Positions 9,236 through 17,058 of a DNA stretch of 32,895 nucleotides are shown in pieces (the stretch's first letter is position 1; every line of letters starts with the position of its first letter). The notes below the pieces were generated by a model. The model had not been told where the DNA came from, did no database searches, and saw nothing but the letters and a program-made list of their open reading frames with translations. A program made the translations under genes and the position numbers. Origin of the DNA: an uncultured bacterium (GTDB taxonomy: Bacteria > Cyanobacteriota > Vampirovibrionia > Obscuribacterales > Obscuribacteraceae); assembly GCA_913063055.1 (NCBI GenBank), contig CAJXZK010000032.1, positions 1 to 32,895 of the forward strand. Direction: 5' to 3'.

Positions 9236-9607
9236 ATGGCTAACGGCGAGCGTCACATTGATAAACATGAAAGCAAGAACGATGAAGTTCCTAGCTTAGG
9301 TGGACTTGGCGGCGATTTGCTTTCACAACCTCAGAAAGGTGCTGACAAAGTAGCCAACTTGCCTGAGGGAGATAAGACTACAGTTAAAGATCAAGTTGCC
9401 ACAAAGCTTGACGCTGCTGACATCAACCAACAAGTCGGCGCCAAAGTTGAAGAAAAAATGGCCATGCTCGGTCGCTCTAACCCTGGCGAAGCCAATGGTT
9501 TAGAACTTCTGAAGGCTAAGAACTCAGCTGGAGACACTGTGGTTGACGACTGGAAGAAACAGTTTAAGAACATCGACGCCAGCGTCTGGGCCAAGTTCGA
9601 GAAGTAA
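9236..9607 (+). CDS. Small soluble acidic protein of unknown function
   Basis: I do not recognise this 123-residue protein. I chose the ATG at 9236 because AAGAAGGA sits seven bases upstream. The frame stays open to an earlier ATG at 9125, but that extension is Cys/Pro-rich, unlike the rest, and has no ribosome site. The product is hydrophilic, Lys/Asp/Glu-rich and low in aromatics apart from two Trp residues near the C-terminus. It has no signal peptide or membrane segment. It begins with a Gly/Leu-rich patch (SLGGLGGDLLSQ) and is otherwise probably helical and partly disordered. A two-stage hairpin lies downstream, before rpsT. Confidence 0.72.
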   Translation: MANGERHIDKHESKNDEVPSLGGLGGDLLSQPQKGADKVANLPEGDKTTVKDQVATKLDAADINQQVGAKVEEKMAMLGRSNPGEANGLELLKAKNSAGDTVVDDWKKQFKNIDASVWAKFEK

Positions 9608-9648
9608 GCAAGTACTGATATTAACCGAAGATTATTAAGCACTTGAGA

Positions 9649-9705
9649 AACACATGCCCCCTGCTGAACACCTCAGCCCAAGGCATGTGTTATTCTTTGG
9701 GGGCA
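9649..9705 (+). promoter_or_regulatory. Hairpin with a mutually exclusive alternative fold upstream of rpsT
   Basis: A 10-bp stem (AACACATGCC at 9649-9658 with GGCATGTGTT at 9682-9691) encloses a 5-bp inner hairpin (GCTGA 9663-9667 with TCAGC 9673-9677) and is followed by ATTCTTT. It could simply end the 9236-9607 transcript. However TGCCCCC (9655-9661) can instead pair with GGGGGCA (9699-9705), which destroys the first stem. The two folds exclude each other, like an attenuator, just before the S20 gene. Confidence 0.6.
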
Positions 9706-9758
9706 ATACAAAGTTGTATCGAACGTATATATAGTGTTTTTGGCGAGAAAAGAGAACC

Positions 9759-10031
9759 GTGCCTAATATTAAGTCAGCGATCAAGAGAGTAGCCGTAGCC
9801 GAGCGTAATAACGTTCGCAATAGATTCTGGAAATCTACAATGCGTAGCGCCCGTACTAAGGTAGAAGATGCTCTTGAAGCGAAGAATCCAGAAGATACTT
9901 CAAAAGCTCTCAGCTTAGCTTTCCAAACCATCGACAAAGCCGTTAGCAAAGGTGTGCTGCACAAGAATGCTGCTAACCGTCGCAAGTCACGTCTGTCGTT
10001 GAGACTGGCCAAGCTTCAACCTAAAAAATAG
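9759..10031 (+). CDS. rpsT: 30S ribosomal protein S20
   Basis: S20 binds the 5' domain of 16S rRNA and is a primary assembly protein. The 90-residue product begins PNIKSAIKRVAVAERN and has the expected three-helix, Lys/Arg/Ala-rich composition, including HKNAANRRKSRLSLRL near the C-terminus. The start is GTG, preceded by a weak AGAGA-type site. Weak or non-AUG starts are common for S20 in other bacteria, where S20 represses its own translation. It is monocistronic, with a possible switchable hairpin upstream and a strong terminator 10 bases after the stop. Confidence 0.97.
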   Translation: MPNIKSAIKRVAVAERNNVRNRFWKSTMRSARTKVEDALEAKNPEDTSKALSLAFQTIDKAVSKGVLHKNAANRRKSRLSLRLAKLQPKK

Positions 10032-10041
10032 AATTCAAAAA

Positions 10042-10079
10042 ACAGAACTGAGAGCAATGCCTCAGTTCTGTTTCTTTTT
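10042..10079 (+). terminator. Rho-independent terminator of rpsT
   Basis: A perfect 11-bp stem (ACAGAACTGAG 10042-10052 with CTCAGTTCTGT 10061-10071) with an 8-base loop is followed by a T-rich tract (10072-10079). Confidence 0.95.
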
Positions 10080-10208
10080 GGAGTTTCCCGCTATAGTAAT
10101 GTGGCTGGAGCTCTTTTTTTTGTGCCAAAATCCAGTCAGGATGCAGGATGTAGCAGTTTTGCATATACGAAAATACAACATTGCCATATAGAGAGGCTGA
10201 GAAGCTAA

Positions 10209-11750
10209 ATGGAAATCGACGTTGGAGCTTTTTCGCAGGCGCAGCCACAAGCGCGCATTGACACTTCTCTTACTTCCAGCTTGAGACCTCAAATCATTAC
10301 TCCCCAAACAACTACAGTCGACTTACAGAAGATATCCGGCCCAGTTCACCTGGCCGGAATCGGTGGCATTGGCATGTCGGCCCTGGCACGTATCTTGCTG
10401 CAACGGGGGCACAAAGTCTCTGGCTCAGATAAGGCCGCCAGCCATATCACTGAAGAACTAAAAGAAATGGGCGCCGAGATTTTCATCGGCCATCAAGCTG
10501 AAAACCTGGCCTCTGCTGGAGCCCTGATAATTTCTACGGCCATTGTCGCTGGCAATCCTGAGCTAGAAGAAGCTAAGCGCAAAGGTCTACCAGTCTGGCA
10601 CCGCTCCGAACTTCTAGCCCATCTAGCCGAAGGCGACAAACTAGTAGCCATAACCGGCACCCACGGTAAGACCACAACCACAGCCATGGTCGGTCAGGCT
10701 CTTATAGAATGCGGTCTCGACCCATCTATTGTTGTCGGTGGTATTTTCCATCATATCGGCTCCAATTCAAGACTGGGCCAGGGCGGATATTTCGTCGCCG
10801 AGTCAGACGAATCGGATGGCACCCACATTCGTTCTTTCCCGTACATCTCGGTAATCACTAATATAGAAGCCGACCACCTGGAAAATTATCCTGGTGGACT
10901 CGATCAAATCCTTTCCACCATGGTCAAGTTTCTCAGCCAAACCAAAGCCATGAGTATTGTCTGCACTGACGATAAAGGTTGTCGCGACCTGCTTGAGCGC
11001 GCTTCGGCCGCAGTGGTCAAGGCCAAAATAGTGACCTATGGCACACAGAAGGCAGATAGTGCTCAACCAGGACAAGGCCCAAATTATGGACCAGAATATG
11101 GACTAATCAGCCTGCCTGGCTTTGAGATGCAGGTTTATCACTCAGGCAAACTGCTTGGTTCTATGACCATGAAAGTACCTGGCGAACACAACAAAATGAA
11201 CGCCCTGGCGGCCGTTGCAGTGGCAATGGAGCTAGGTAAGTCATTTGAAGAAGTAAGTGCGGCGCTTTCTACCTTTGGTGGCGTCGACAGACGCTTCCAA
11301 ATGATTGGCGAGAAAGCCGGAATTACAGTGGTTGACGACTATGCACACCACCCAACAGAAGTAACGGCCACTCTGAAAGCTGCCCAAGAATACCTGCGAG
11401 TTACGCGCACAAATCAAGGCAAAGAAAGAGGACGGGTAGTCTGCTTATTCCAGCCCCATCAACCAGCCCGCCTGAGAGATCTCTGGCAAGAATTCAGCGA
11501 ATCCTTTACTGAAGCTGATCTGGTACTTCTGGCCGACGTTTATATTGCCCGTGGTGGCACAATCGAAGGAATTGATTCTGAGCATTTTGTCAAAGCAATT
11601 AAGCATGACAATGCTCACCATCTATCGGGGCCCACCGCTCAACTGCCAAGTAAGCTTCTGCCCTACCTTCAGCCTGGTGACTTGCTTCTCACCGTTGGTG
11701 CCGGTGACGTCACTAATATAGGCAATCTCTTGCTTCCTCTTCTTCAATAG
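10209..11750 (+). CDS. murC: UDP-N-acetylmuramate--L-alanine ligase MurC
   Basis: MurC is the cytosolic ATP-dependent ligase that adds L-Ala to UDP-MurNAc, the first amino acid of the peptidoglycan stem. Residues 48-60 carry the N-terminal glycine-rich GIGGIGMSALA, residues 148-159 the ATP-binding ITGTHGKTTTT, then ESDESDGT for the metal/phosphate site, and VVDDYAHHPTEV in the C-terminal domain. At 513 residues it is longer than typical (460-490) because about 45 Gln/Thr/Ser-rich residues precede the first beta strand. Either these are a real extension or a downstream start is used. The ATG at 10209 is supported by GAGAAG closely upstream. It is the first gene of a tight murC-murB-ddl operon (7-bp gap to murB). 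Confidence 0.97.
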   Translation: MEIDVGAFSQAQPQARIDTSLTSSLRPQIITPQTTTVDLQKISGPVHLAGIGGIGMSALARILLQRGHKVSGSDKAASHITEELKEMGAEIFIGHQAENLASAGALIISTAIVAGNPELEEAKRKGLPVWHRSELLAHLAEGDKLVAITGTHGKTTTTAMVGQALIECGLDPSIVVGGIFHHIGSNSRLGQGGYFVAESDESDGTHIRSFPYISVITNIEADHLENYPGGLDQILSTMVKFLSQTKAMSIVCTDDKGCRDLLERASAAVVKAKIVTYGTQKADSAQPGQGPNYGPEYGLISLPGFEMQVYHSGKLLGSMTMKVPGEHNKMNALAAVAVAMELGKSFEEVSAALSTFGGVDRRFQMIGEKAGITVVDDYAHHPTEVTATLKAAQEYLRVTRTNQGKERGRVVCLFQPHQPARLRDLWQEFSESFTEADLVLLADVYIARGGTIEGIDSEHFVKAIKHDNAHHLSGPTAQLPSKLLPYLQPGDLLLTVGAGDVTNIGNLLLPLLQ

Positions 11751-11757
11751 CGCCATT

Positions 11758-12684
11758 ATGGAAGATGTACGAAATGCACCGCTAGCGCGTTATACCACCC
11801 TGAAAATTGGTGGTGACGCCGATAGGCTGTGTCATCCTCAAAACGTTGACGAGCTAGTAAATCTGGTGGCTGAGTTAAAAGCCGCCGGTCAGCCCTGGTA
11901 TGTAATTGGCGGTGGCTCCAATTTACTGATTTCTTCGGCTGGCTATCGAGGAACTGTAATTCGCACCACCCAGATGACCAATATTCGTATTCTCGATTCT
12001 GGTCTACTTGAAGCTGAAGCGGGTGCACGACTGCCGCACTTAGCCAAGCACGCCGCTCAAAAGGGTCTAGCTGGTCTAGAATTTGCTGTTGGTATTCCTG
12101 GCACCGTGGGAGGTGCTGTAATTATGAATGCCGGTGCTCACGGTAGCTCTATTTCAGCCATATTTGATAGCGCTATGGTTTTAGATAGCCTCACTGGTGC
12201 AGTAACTGAAATGCGCAGCGATGATATGGCTTTTCAGTACCGCCGTTGCGCCCTAGACCCAGCGCGCCATGTGGTTCTTTCGGCCAAGTTCAAAATGCCT
12301 TCTGATGTGCCTGAAGAAATCGAAAGGCGCACCAAACACAATGAAGACTATCGCTTCAAGACTCAGCCACTAGGTTTTCCTAATGCTGGCAGTACTTTTA
12401 AAAATCCTCTTCCTGACAAGGCCGCAGGCTTCTTGCTAGACCAGGCTGGGGTAAAAGATTTAAAAGTAGGCAATGCCGCAGTTTCTTCTATTCATGCCAA
12501 CTTCGTCGTCAATTTAGGTGGCGCCACCTCTGACGAAGTGATAACCCTGATGCAGCGCATGCAAGAGCGCGTGCACGACAAATTTAAGTTGGATTTAGTA
12601 CCCGAATGGAAGACTATGGGTACATTCACAGACGAGCAATTAAGCGTCTGGCATAAAAAGACAGCAGTGGAGAAAAAACAGTGA
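11758..12684 (+). CDS. murB: UDP-N-acetylenolpyruvoylglucosamine reductase MurB
   Basis: MurB is the FAD- and NADPH-dependent reductase that turns UDP-GlcNAc-enolpyruvate into UDP-MurNAc, supplying the substrate of MurC. The 308-residue length fits type II MurB. Visible motifs are NTTLKIGG-like TTLKIGGDAD at the start, the FAD-binding IGGGSNLL, GIPGTVGGAVIMNAGAHG, YRRC, NAGSTFKNP with the catalytic serine that protonates the substrate, and VPEWKTMG at the end with the conserved glutamate. The start lies 7 bp after murC, and its end overlaps the GTG of ddl by 4 bases (GTGA), so translation is likely coupled. Confidence 0.97.
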   Translation: MEDVRNAPLARYTTLKIGGDADRLCHPQNVDELVNLVAELKAAGQPWYVIGGGSNLLISSAGYRGTVIRTTQMTNIRILDSGLLEAEAGARLPHLAKHAAQKGLAGLEFAVGIPGTVGGAVIMNAGAHGSSISAIFDSAMVLDSLTGAVTEMRSDDMAFQYRRCALDPARHVVLSAKFKMPSDVPEEIERRTKHNEDYRFKTQPLGFPNAGSTFKNPLPDKAAGFLLDQAGVKDLKVGNAAVSSIHANFVVNLGGATSDEVITLMQRMQERVHDKFKLDLVPEWKTMGTFTDEQLSVWHKKTAVEKKQ

Positions 12685-13715
12685 AGATAGCACCTAAGAT
12701 GACCAAGGAAACCGTGGTAGGCGTGCTTTACGGTGGCCTCTCTAATGAACGCGAAGTCTCACTACGCTCAGGCAAAAATTGCTACAACGCCTTACTAAGA
12801 CTGGGCTACAAAAATACTGTTCTAATTGATGTCAGCGAAAACCTCACAGAAGACTTGAAAGAGAACGCTGTTGAAATCGCCTTTCTTTGCCTCCATGGCA
12901 AATACGGCGAAGATGGAACAGTGCAAGGCTTACTAGAGCTGATGAAACTGCCTTACACAGGCTCTGGAGTACTCTCCTCAGCTCTAGCCATGAACAAGCC
13001 CCTGACCAAGCGTGTGTTGAGTGCTCAGGGTCTGCCGTTCCCCACTAGCTATGTTATCGAAGAGCACGAAAGTGATAACTTTGATCAGTTCATCAAAACC
13101 TTGCCCGCACCACCAGTGATGGTGAAGCCATTAAACGAAGGCTCCTCTGTTGGGGTATTCAAAATCGATGAGGCCAGCGAACTGGCTGGCTGCGTCAAAG
13201 ATACTCTAAGAGAATTTGGTGGTGCCATTGTCGAAGGTTTTGTCAGTGGGCAAGAAATTACCATTGGCGTTTTGGAAGAAAGCCATGTCTCAGCCAGCGC
13301 TGGTATCGGCAGCCACAGCCATAGCAATGGCTCAGCTGTATTAGCTCACACAGGCACACAACTGGTGGCACTGCCGATTTTAGAACTTAGACCAAAGAGT
13401 AAGGCTGGCTTCTACGACTACGAAGCAAAATACACCAAAGGCATGACCGAATTTGTCTTGCCGGCCGAACTATCAGAAGCTCGCACTGCCGAGGCTCAAG
13501 AATTAGCCAAGAAGACTTTCAGAGCTCTTAACTGCAGTGGCTACGCTCGCGTAGACATGATTGCTGGTCATGACGGCAAGCTATACATATTAGAAGTGAA
13601 TACACTGCCAGGAATGACTGACACCTCCGACTTGCCAGCCATGGCTGAAGTAGCTGGTATCTCTTACGATCAGCTGGTAGAGCGCATCTTGCTAAGTGCT
13701 GGCCTGGACAAATAA
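12681..13715 (+). CDS. ddl: D-alanine--D-alanine ligase
   Basis: Ddl is an ATP-grasp enzyme that makes the D-Ala-D-Ala dipeptide used by MurF. The 344-residue product shows GGLSNEREVSLRSG near the N-terminus, LHGKYGEDGTVQGLLE, the ATP-grasp lid region VKPLNEGSSVGV, and EVNTLPGMTDTS with the metal-binding Glu/Asn. The phrase LPYTGSGVLSSALAMNK is typical for the family. The start is GTG, overlapping the TGA of murB, with GGAG eight bases upstream. No ftsQ or ftsA follows, unlike many dcw clusters; a convergent gene pair comes next. A stretch of Ser/His (HSHSN) near residue 215 is a small insertion in the central loop. Confidence 0.97.
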   Translation: MKIAPKMTKETVVGVLYGGLSNEREVSLRSGKNCYNALLRLGYKNTVLIDVSENLTEDLKENAVEIAFLCLHGKYGEDGTVQGLLELMKLPYTGSGVLSSALAMNKPLTKRVLSAQGLPFPTSYVIEEHESDNFDQFIKTLPAPPVMVKPLNEGSSVGVFKIDEASELAGCVKDTLREFGGAIVEGFVSGQEITIGVLEESHVSASAGIGSHSHSNGSAVLAHTGTQLVALPILELRPKSKAGFYDYEAKYTKGMTEFVLPAELSEARTAEAQELAKKTFRALNCSGYARVDMIAGHDGKLYILEVNTLPGMTDTSDLPAMAEVAGISYDQLVERILLSAGLDK

Positions 13716-13741
13716 TTCCGGCAGCAGCAACCATAATATTG

Positions 13742-13763
13742 AGCTAAAGACAGAGCTTTAGCT
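13742..13763. terminator. Possible bidirectional hairpin between convergent genes
   Basis: AGCTAAAG (13742-13749) pairs perfectly with CTTTAGCT (13756-13763) around a 6-base loop. It lies between the ends of ddl and the minus-strand 13762 gene, overlapping the latter's stop codon. No long T tract follows on either strand, so termination strength is uncertain. Confidence 0.5.
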
Positions 13764-14286
13764 AGTGCACTTTAAGTGAATTCAAGAAACGAACAGTCTT
13801 GGGCTGTTCTAAAGCGCCGCCAAAGACATAGAGAATGATGTTGTGCTTGTCTTCAACACACACTTGTATAGTGGTTTTCGAGCCGTCCGGTTTATCGAAT
13901 TGATAGAGTTTGCCGCGCCAATTGGCACCAGCGACTTTCTCATCAACTGAACGCACCGTGGGATAACCAGACTTCTTCATGCTGCGTTCAAAGGTATCGG
14001 CAAACTCACGGGCAAAGATTTCTATCTCTTCGTCCTCACTCAACTTCGAGCGCTGGTTGATACTGACTGTGTAACTGCACTCTCCATCTTTTGATTCATA
14101 TTGGGGCAATTGAGAACTTTTAGTTGAGGCAACCACAGGCATAGGCATATCAACCGTAAATTCGTGATCTGGATCAGTGAAAGACTGCCAATCACTGGCA
14201 AAACAAGCATTACCAAAAACACTACAAAAAGCACCAGTGCAGCCAACAATCAGAGCCAGGCTCAATAGCTGCCGCACGCCTCTCAT
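13762..14286 (-). CDS. Secreted protein of unknown function downstream of a protein kinase
   Basis: I do not recognise a named family. The 174-residue product has an N-terminal signal peptide (about residues 1-30, ending near CFASDW). The mature part has the look of a small alpha/beta sandwich: the motif FTDPDHEFTVDMP opens it, alternating strands follow, and it ends in a short helix with FLNSLKVH, resembling secreted PsbP/DUF1795-like folds. That resemblance is by shape only. Two cysteines in the mature part may form a disulfide. Its ATG overlaps the stop of the upstream kinase gene by 4 bases (ATGA), indicating translational coupling and a shared transcript. Confidence 0.75.
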   Translation of the reverse strand: MRGVRQLLSLALIVGCTGAFCSVFGNACFASDWQSFTDPDHEFTVDMPMPVVASTKSSQLPQYESKDGECSYTVSINQRSKLSEDEEIEIFAREFADTFERSMKKSGYPTVRSVDEKVAGANWRGKLYQFDKPDGSKTTIQVCVEDKHNIILYVFGGALEQPKTVRFLNSLKVH

Positions 14287-15518
14287 CTCTTAAACCAACT
14301 CATGATCTTAGCCAAGAAGCCCTTGCGCTCAGGTTTTAAATCTCGCACAGACTTCATTTGTGGACGCGAGACTTGCTGATTATCGCTGGCTGATATTCGT
14401 TGATTAGACTGCGAAGTACTTCTCTGTGAAGCGGTCTTGGGCTTCTGAGCAGCATTCTTTTGCGAGGCCGAAATCTTAGGATTGCGGGTAGAAGAAGGGT
14501 TAGGGTCGCGGCTACCAAAGGCCCTGAGACGGTCGAAACTGGCCCGTCCCGAGTTAACAGAGGCCGATTGCCGCTTCCGTTCGTTATCTTGCTCTTGGCG
14601 AAGAGCGCTGGCCGCTGCAGCCATACCTGACTTCATGATCTTCTGCGAGATAAACTGTTCTTCTTTTGTGGTGTTGGAACGCTGCAAGAAGACTTCATCA
14701 GGAATCTCAAACTCGGCGTGCATCTCCTGGTAGATACGATAAAGAGTATGGCGCACGTGCCTTGCCGTTGCTGGCCTATCCTCAGGGCTGTGCGAAGTGA
14801 GCTGCTTCACCAAGATATCTAGATTAGGATGCACATCAGCTCTGTGCTGACTGGGCTGACTGGCAGTAAGCGGTTTAGGCCTCACCCCAGTGAGCAGGTG
14901 ACCGATGGTGGCACCCAGGGCGTAGAGGTCGCTTCTAGTCTCAGGCTTACCAAAATATTGCTCGGGAGGTGAGTAGCCAGCCGTAACAACTCTAGTGGCA
15001 GATTCTTTCGGCATGAAGGTTCGGGCGATACCAAAGTCAATGAAGACTATCTGACCTTCCGGGGTCAGCATTAAATTGCTAGGTTTAAGATCTCGATAAA
15101 TGATTGGCGGCTCTTGGTCATGCAAATATTCCAAGACTTCGCAAATTTGAATGCCAACTTTGACTGTGTCATCGTCGTTGAAAGCGCCAAAGTCGTTTAT
15201 GACAGACTCAAGAGAACTACCGCGCACATAGTCCATCACTAGATAGTGCTTGCCATCTTCGGTTGAATAGCTGTCGAAAAACCGCACCACACCAGGGTGA
15301 TTCAGGCTTTTCAAGAGAGAAGCTTCGCGTTTGAACAGCCGCACTGCTTCTGAACGCTCTTCGGGGTCAGCGTATTTACTATTGAGCTGTTTAACAACGC
15401 AGGAAGAATTACCGGCAGCAGAATCCTCGGCCAAGTAGATAACACCCATGCCGCCAGTACCAAGCATCTGTAGCCATCTATAGCGCTTAAACCAAGGATC
15501 GGTCGAATCGGTCACCAC
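14283..15518 (-). CDS. Hanks-type serine/threonine protein kinase
   Basis: The 411-residue protein has a complete eukaryotic-like kinase domain (about residues 14-270): glycine loop LGTGGMGVIY (19-28), ATP-anchoring Lys43 in VVKQL, catalytic loop YRDLKPSN (141-148, Asp143), DFG at 161-163, and AGYSPPEQY in the activation segment. All catalytic residues are present, so it should be active. The C-terminal 140 residues are basic and Ser/Gln/Asn-rich, probably disordered. They end in an amphipathic basic helix (FLAKIMSWFKR) that might touch the membrane. There is no transmembrane helix and no PASTA domain, so this is a cytosolic kinase. It is the first gene of a two-gene operon with the secreted 13762 protein. 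Confidence 0.93.
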   Translation of the reverse strand: MVTDSTDPWFKRYRWLQMLGTGGMGVIYLAEDSAAGNSSCVVKQLNSKYADPEERSEAVRLFKREASLLKSLNHPGVVRFFDSYSTEDGKHYLVMDYVRGSSLESVINDFGAFNDDDTVKVGIQICEVLEYLHDQEPPIIYRDLKPSNLMLTPEGQIVFIDFGIARTFMPKESATRVVTAGYSPPEQYFGKPETRSDLYALGATIGHLLTGVRPKPLTASQPSQHRADVHPNLDILVKQLTSHSPEDRPATARHVRHTLYRIYQEMHAEFEIPDEVFLQRSNTTKEEQFISQKIMKSGMAAAASALRQEQDNERKRQSASVNSGRASFDRLRAFGSRDPNPSSTRNPKISASQKNAAQKPKTASQRSTSQSNQRISASDNQQVSRPQMKSVRDLKPERKGFLAKIMSWFKR

Positions 15519-15658
15519 AGGTCTCCTGCAAACCTCTAACTATGTTCCCTCGGATTCACCCTTTTTATTGTAAAGGCGCCAACTGCCGCAACAGGACTTT
15601 ATCTTGCTTATCGACACTTGAAAACACAAAATCTTCCAAAATACCAGACGAAAATATG

Positions 15659-15687
15659 TTGACATACGTTTGTATGGTTGGTATTAT
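15659..15687 (+). promoter_or_regulatory. Near-consensus sigma-70-type promoter of ssb
   Basis: TTGACA (15659-15664) and TATTAT (15682-15687) are separated by exactly 17 bases. The start codon of ssb lies 59 bases further on and is preceded by a very strong GGAGGTGAT ribosome site, which suggests high constitutive expression. Confidence 0.85.
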
Positions 15688-15745
15688 TTTCGAATCTCCC
15701 CCACCCAAGTTGTTAACGAAAGCTAGAAACTAGCGGAGGTGATTT

Positions 15746-16165
15746 ATGAGTCTTGCCAATGTATCACTGGTGGGGAACCTGGTAAAAGCTCCTGAACAAA
15801 TTCAATTCTCGAGCGGCAGAATAAAAACAACCTTGGTTGTAGCAGTAAATGGCTCAAACAAATCAGGAGCCAAAAATACGGATAGTGATAAGTCTGACAG
15901 ATCTGATGGTAGTAGTCCAAACAAGGAAAATACTGTCCCTGCAGACTTTTACAGGGTCGAGACCTGGGGTAAGTTAGCGGAACTTGCTTCCAAGTATTTG
16001 ACCAAGGGTAATCAGGTGACCGTCTCGGGCAAGCTTACTTTGGACCATTGGACCGATAAGCATGGCGCGAACCGAATTACTCCCGTGGTTGAGGCAAATC
16101 AGCTCTCGCTGCCGCCGAAACCGAAATCTTCGGAGTTTGACACCAAAGGCAAGGGGGCAAGTTAG
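15746..16165 (+). CDS. ssb: Single-stranded DNA-binding protein (OB fold), without acidic tip
   Basis: This OB-fold protein should coat single-stranded DNA during replication and repair. Family features are MSLANVSLVGNLVKAPE at the start, the strand FYRVETWGKLAELASKYLTKG (residues about 72-92), and GKLTLDHWTDKHG. Two features are unusual in its 139 residues. First, a hydrophilic Ser/Asp/Lys-rich insert of about 28 residues (about 39-66) sits in the loop before the Trp strand. Second, the protein ends in GKGAS and lacks the acidic Asp-Asp-Ile-Pro-Phe-like tip that normally recruits partner proteins. It may be an accessory SSB. It is monocistronic, with a strong promoter and a terminator 90 bases downstream. 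Confidence 0.92.
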   Translation: MSLANVSLVGNLVKAPEQIQFSSGRIKTTLVVAVNGSNKSGAKNTDSDKSDRSDGSSPNKENTVPADFYRVETWGKLAELASKYLTKGNQVTVSGKLTLDHWTDKHGANRITPVVEANQLSLPPKPKSSEFDTKGKGAS

Positions 16166-16256
16166 CTATAGACTGGTAATTAGAAGTGCAATAACTCTAG
16201 AATAAATATCGCTCCTCCCAACACACCACACACAAGTTAGGAAAGAGCAAAAGAAG

Positions 16257-16288
16257 AAGGAAAGGTTTCGGGCAACCTTTCCTTTTTT
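16257..16288 (+). terminator. Rho-independent terminator of ssb
   Basis: AAGGAAAGGTT (16257-16267) pairs with AACCTTTCCTT (16274-16284) around a 6-base loop. The T tract begins within the stem and runs to 16288. Confidence 0.94.
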
Positions 16289-16414
16289 GATGGTGTTGGA
16301 TTTGCCGCTATATACGGTACCGCTTGGAAAGCTTAAACCGGACTTAAGAAGCGCAAGTTGTCAAGCAAAGCTCTGTAGAATCGTAAGATTCTTAGTAGAG
16401 GCACTAGTGTCACC

Positions 16415-16822
16415 ATGGACCCATTTTTAGTTCTAATCGCGGTCATAGTAATCGGTATCAGTCTAATCAGTCGTTCTTCAGAAGAATGGTTCTTTTTTGA
16501 CCTCTTCAGCGGAAAAATGTTCGACTCAAATTACTCTACTAATCGAACCAATTTTGAGTTCAATGGTTTCTTCTACATTTTACTGACAGCAGTAGTTTTA
16601 GCCGGTGGTTGTCTTTTGTTTTCGACCTTGGCAGAGGATCAACCGAAGAGAGTATTTATTCCTATTGAAGACAGAAAAACCACAGTTGCCTCAGCTCATT
16701 TGCATCGAGCAGCATTAGCGTCACAGCACACATCACACCGCACCTCAAGTAGCCACAATGCTACAACGGTAATTGCGCATAAAGCCTTGCCTCATAAGGC
16801 TATAGCCCAAAGTAAACACTAG
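16415..16822 (+). CDS. Small two-TM membrane protein with His-rich tail
   Basis: I do not recognise this 135-residue protein. It has a membrane helix at about residues 3-19, a short Phe/Asn-rich loop containing SSEEWFFFDLFSG, a second helix at about 52-71, and a hydrophilic C-terminal tail of about 60 residues rich in His, Ser and Ala. Both termini would lie on the same side. The clustered His residues could bind metal, but nothing else supports that. The ribosome site is weak (AGAGG at some distance). It stands alone between the ssb terminator and the next gene. Confidence 0.6.
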   Translation: MDPFLVLIAVIVIGISLISRSSEEWFFFDLFSGKMFDSNYSTNRTNFEFNGFFYILLTAVVLAGGCLLFSTLAEDQPKRVFIPIEDRKTTVASAHLHRAALASQHTSHRTSSSHNATTVIAHKALPHKAIAQSKH

Positions 16823-17058
16823 CTTGACGAAGCCAATCTTTCAAAGAAGGTTTCCTGGCGTAAGCAGGGAAAAACTTTTCAGTGAACACTTAGCAGGAAC
16901 ATTCGAGAGCTAGAAATAGTCCTTGATTAAGTCAATTGGTTGTTATCGACTGACGAGGGAAACAGCGTTGTAAACTCTAACGTCTGTAGGTGTCTTCGGA
17001 ATGTAGCTAGAACTATAACCGCTGCAAGTGCAGACGATTTGGTTAGTTAGGAGAATAT

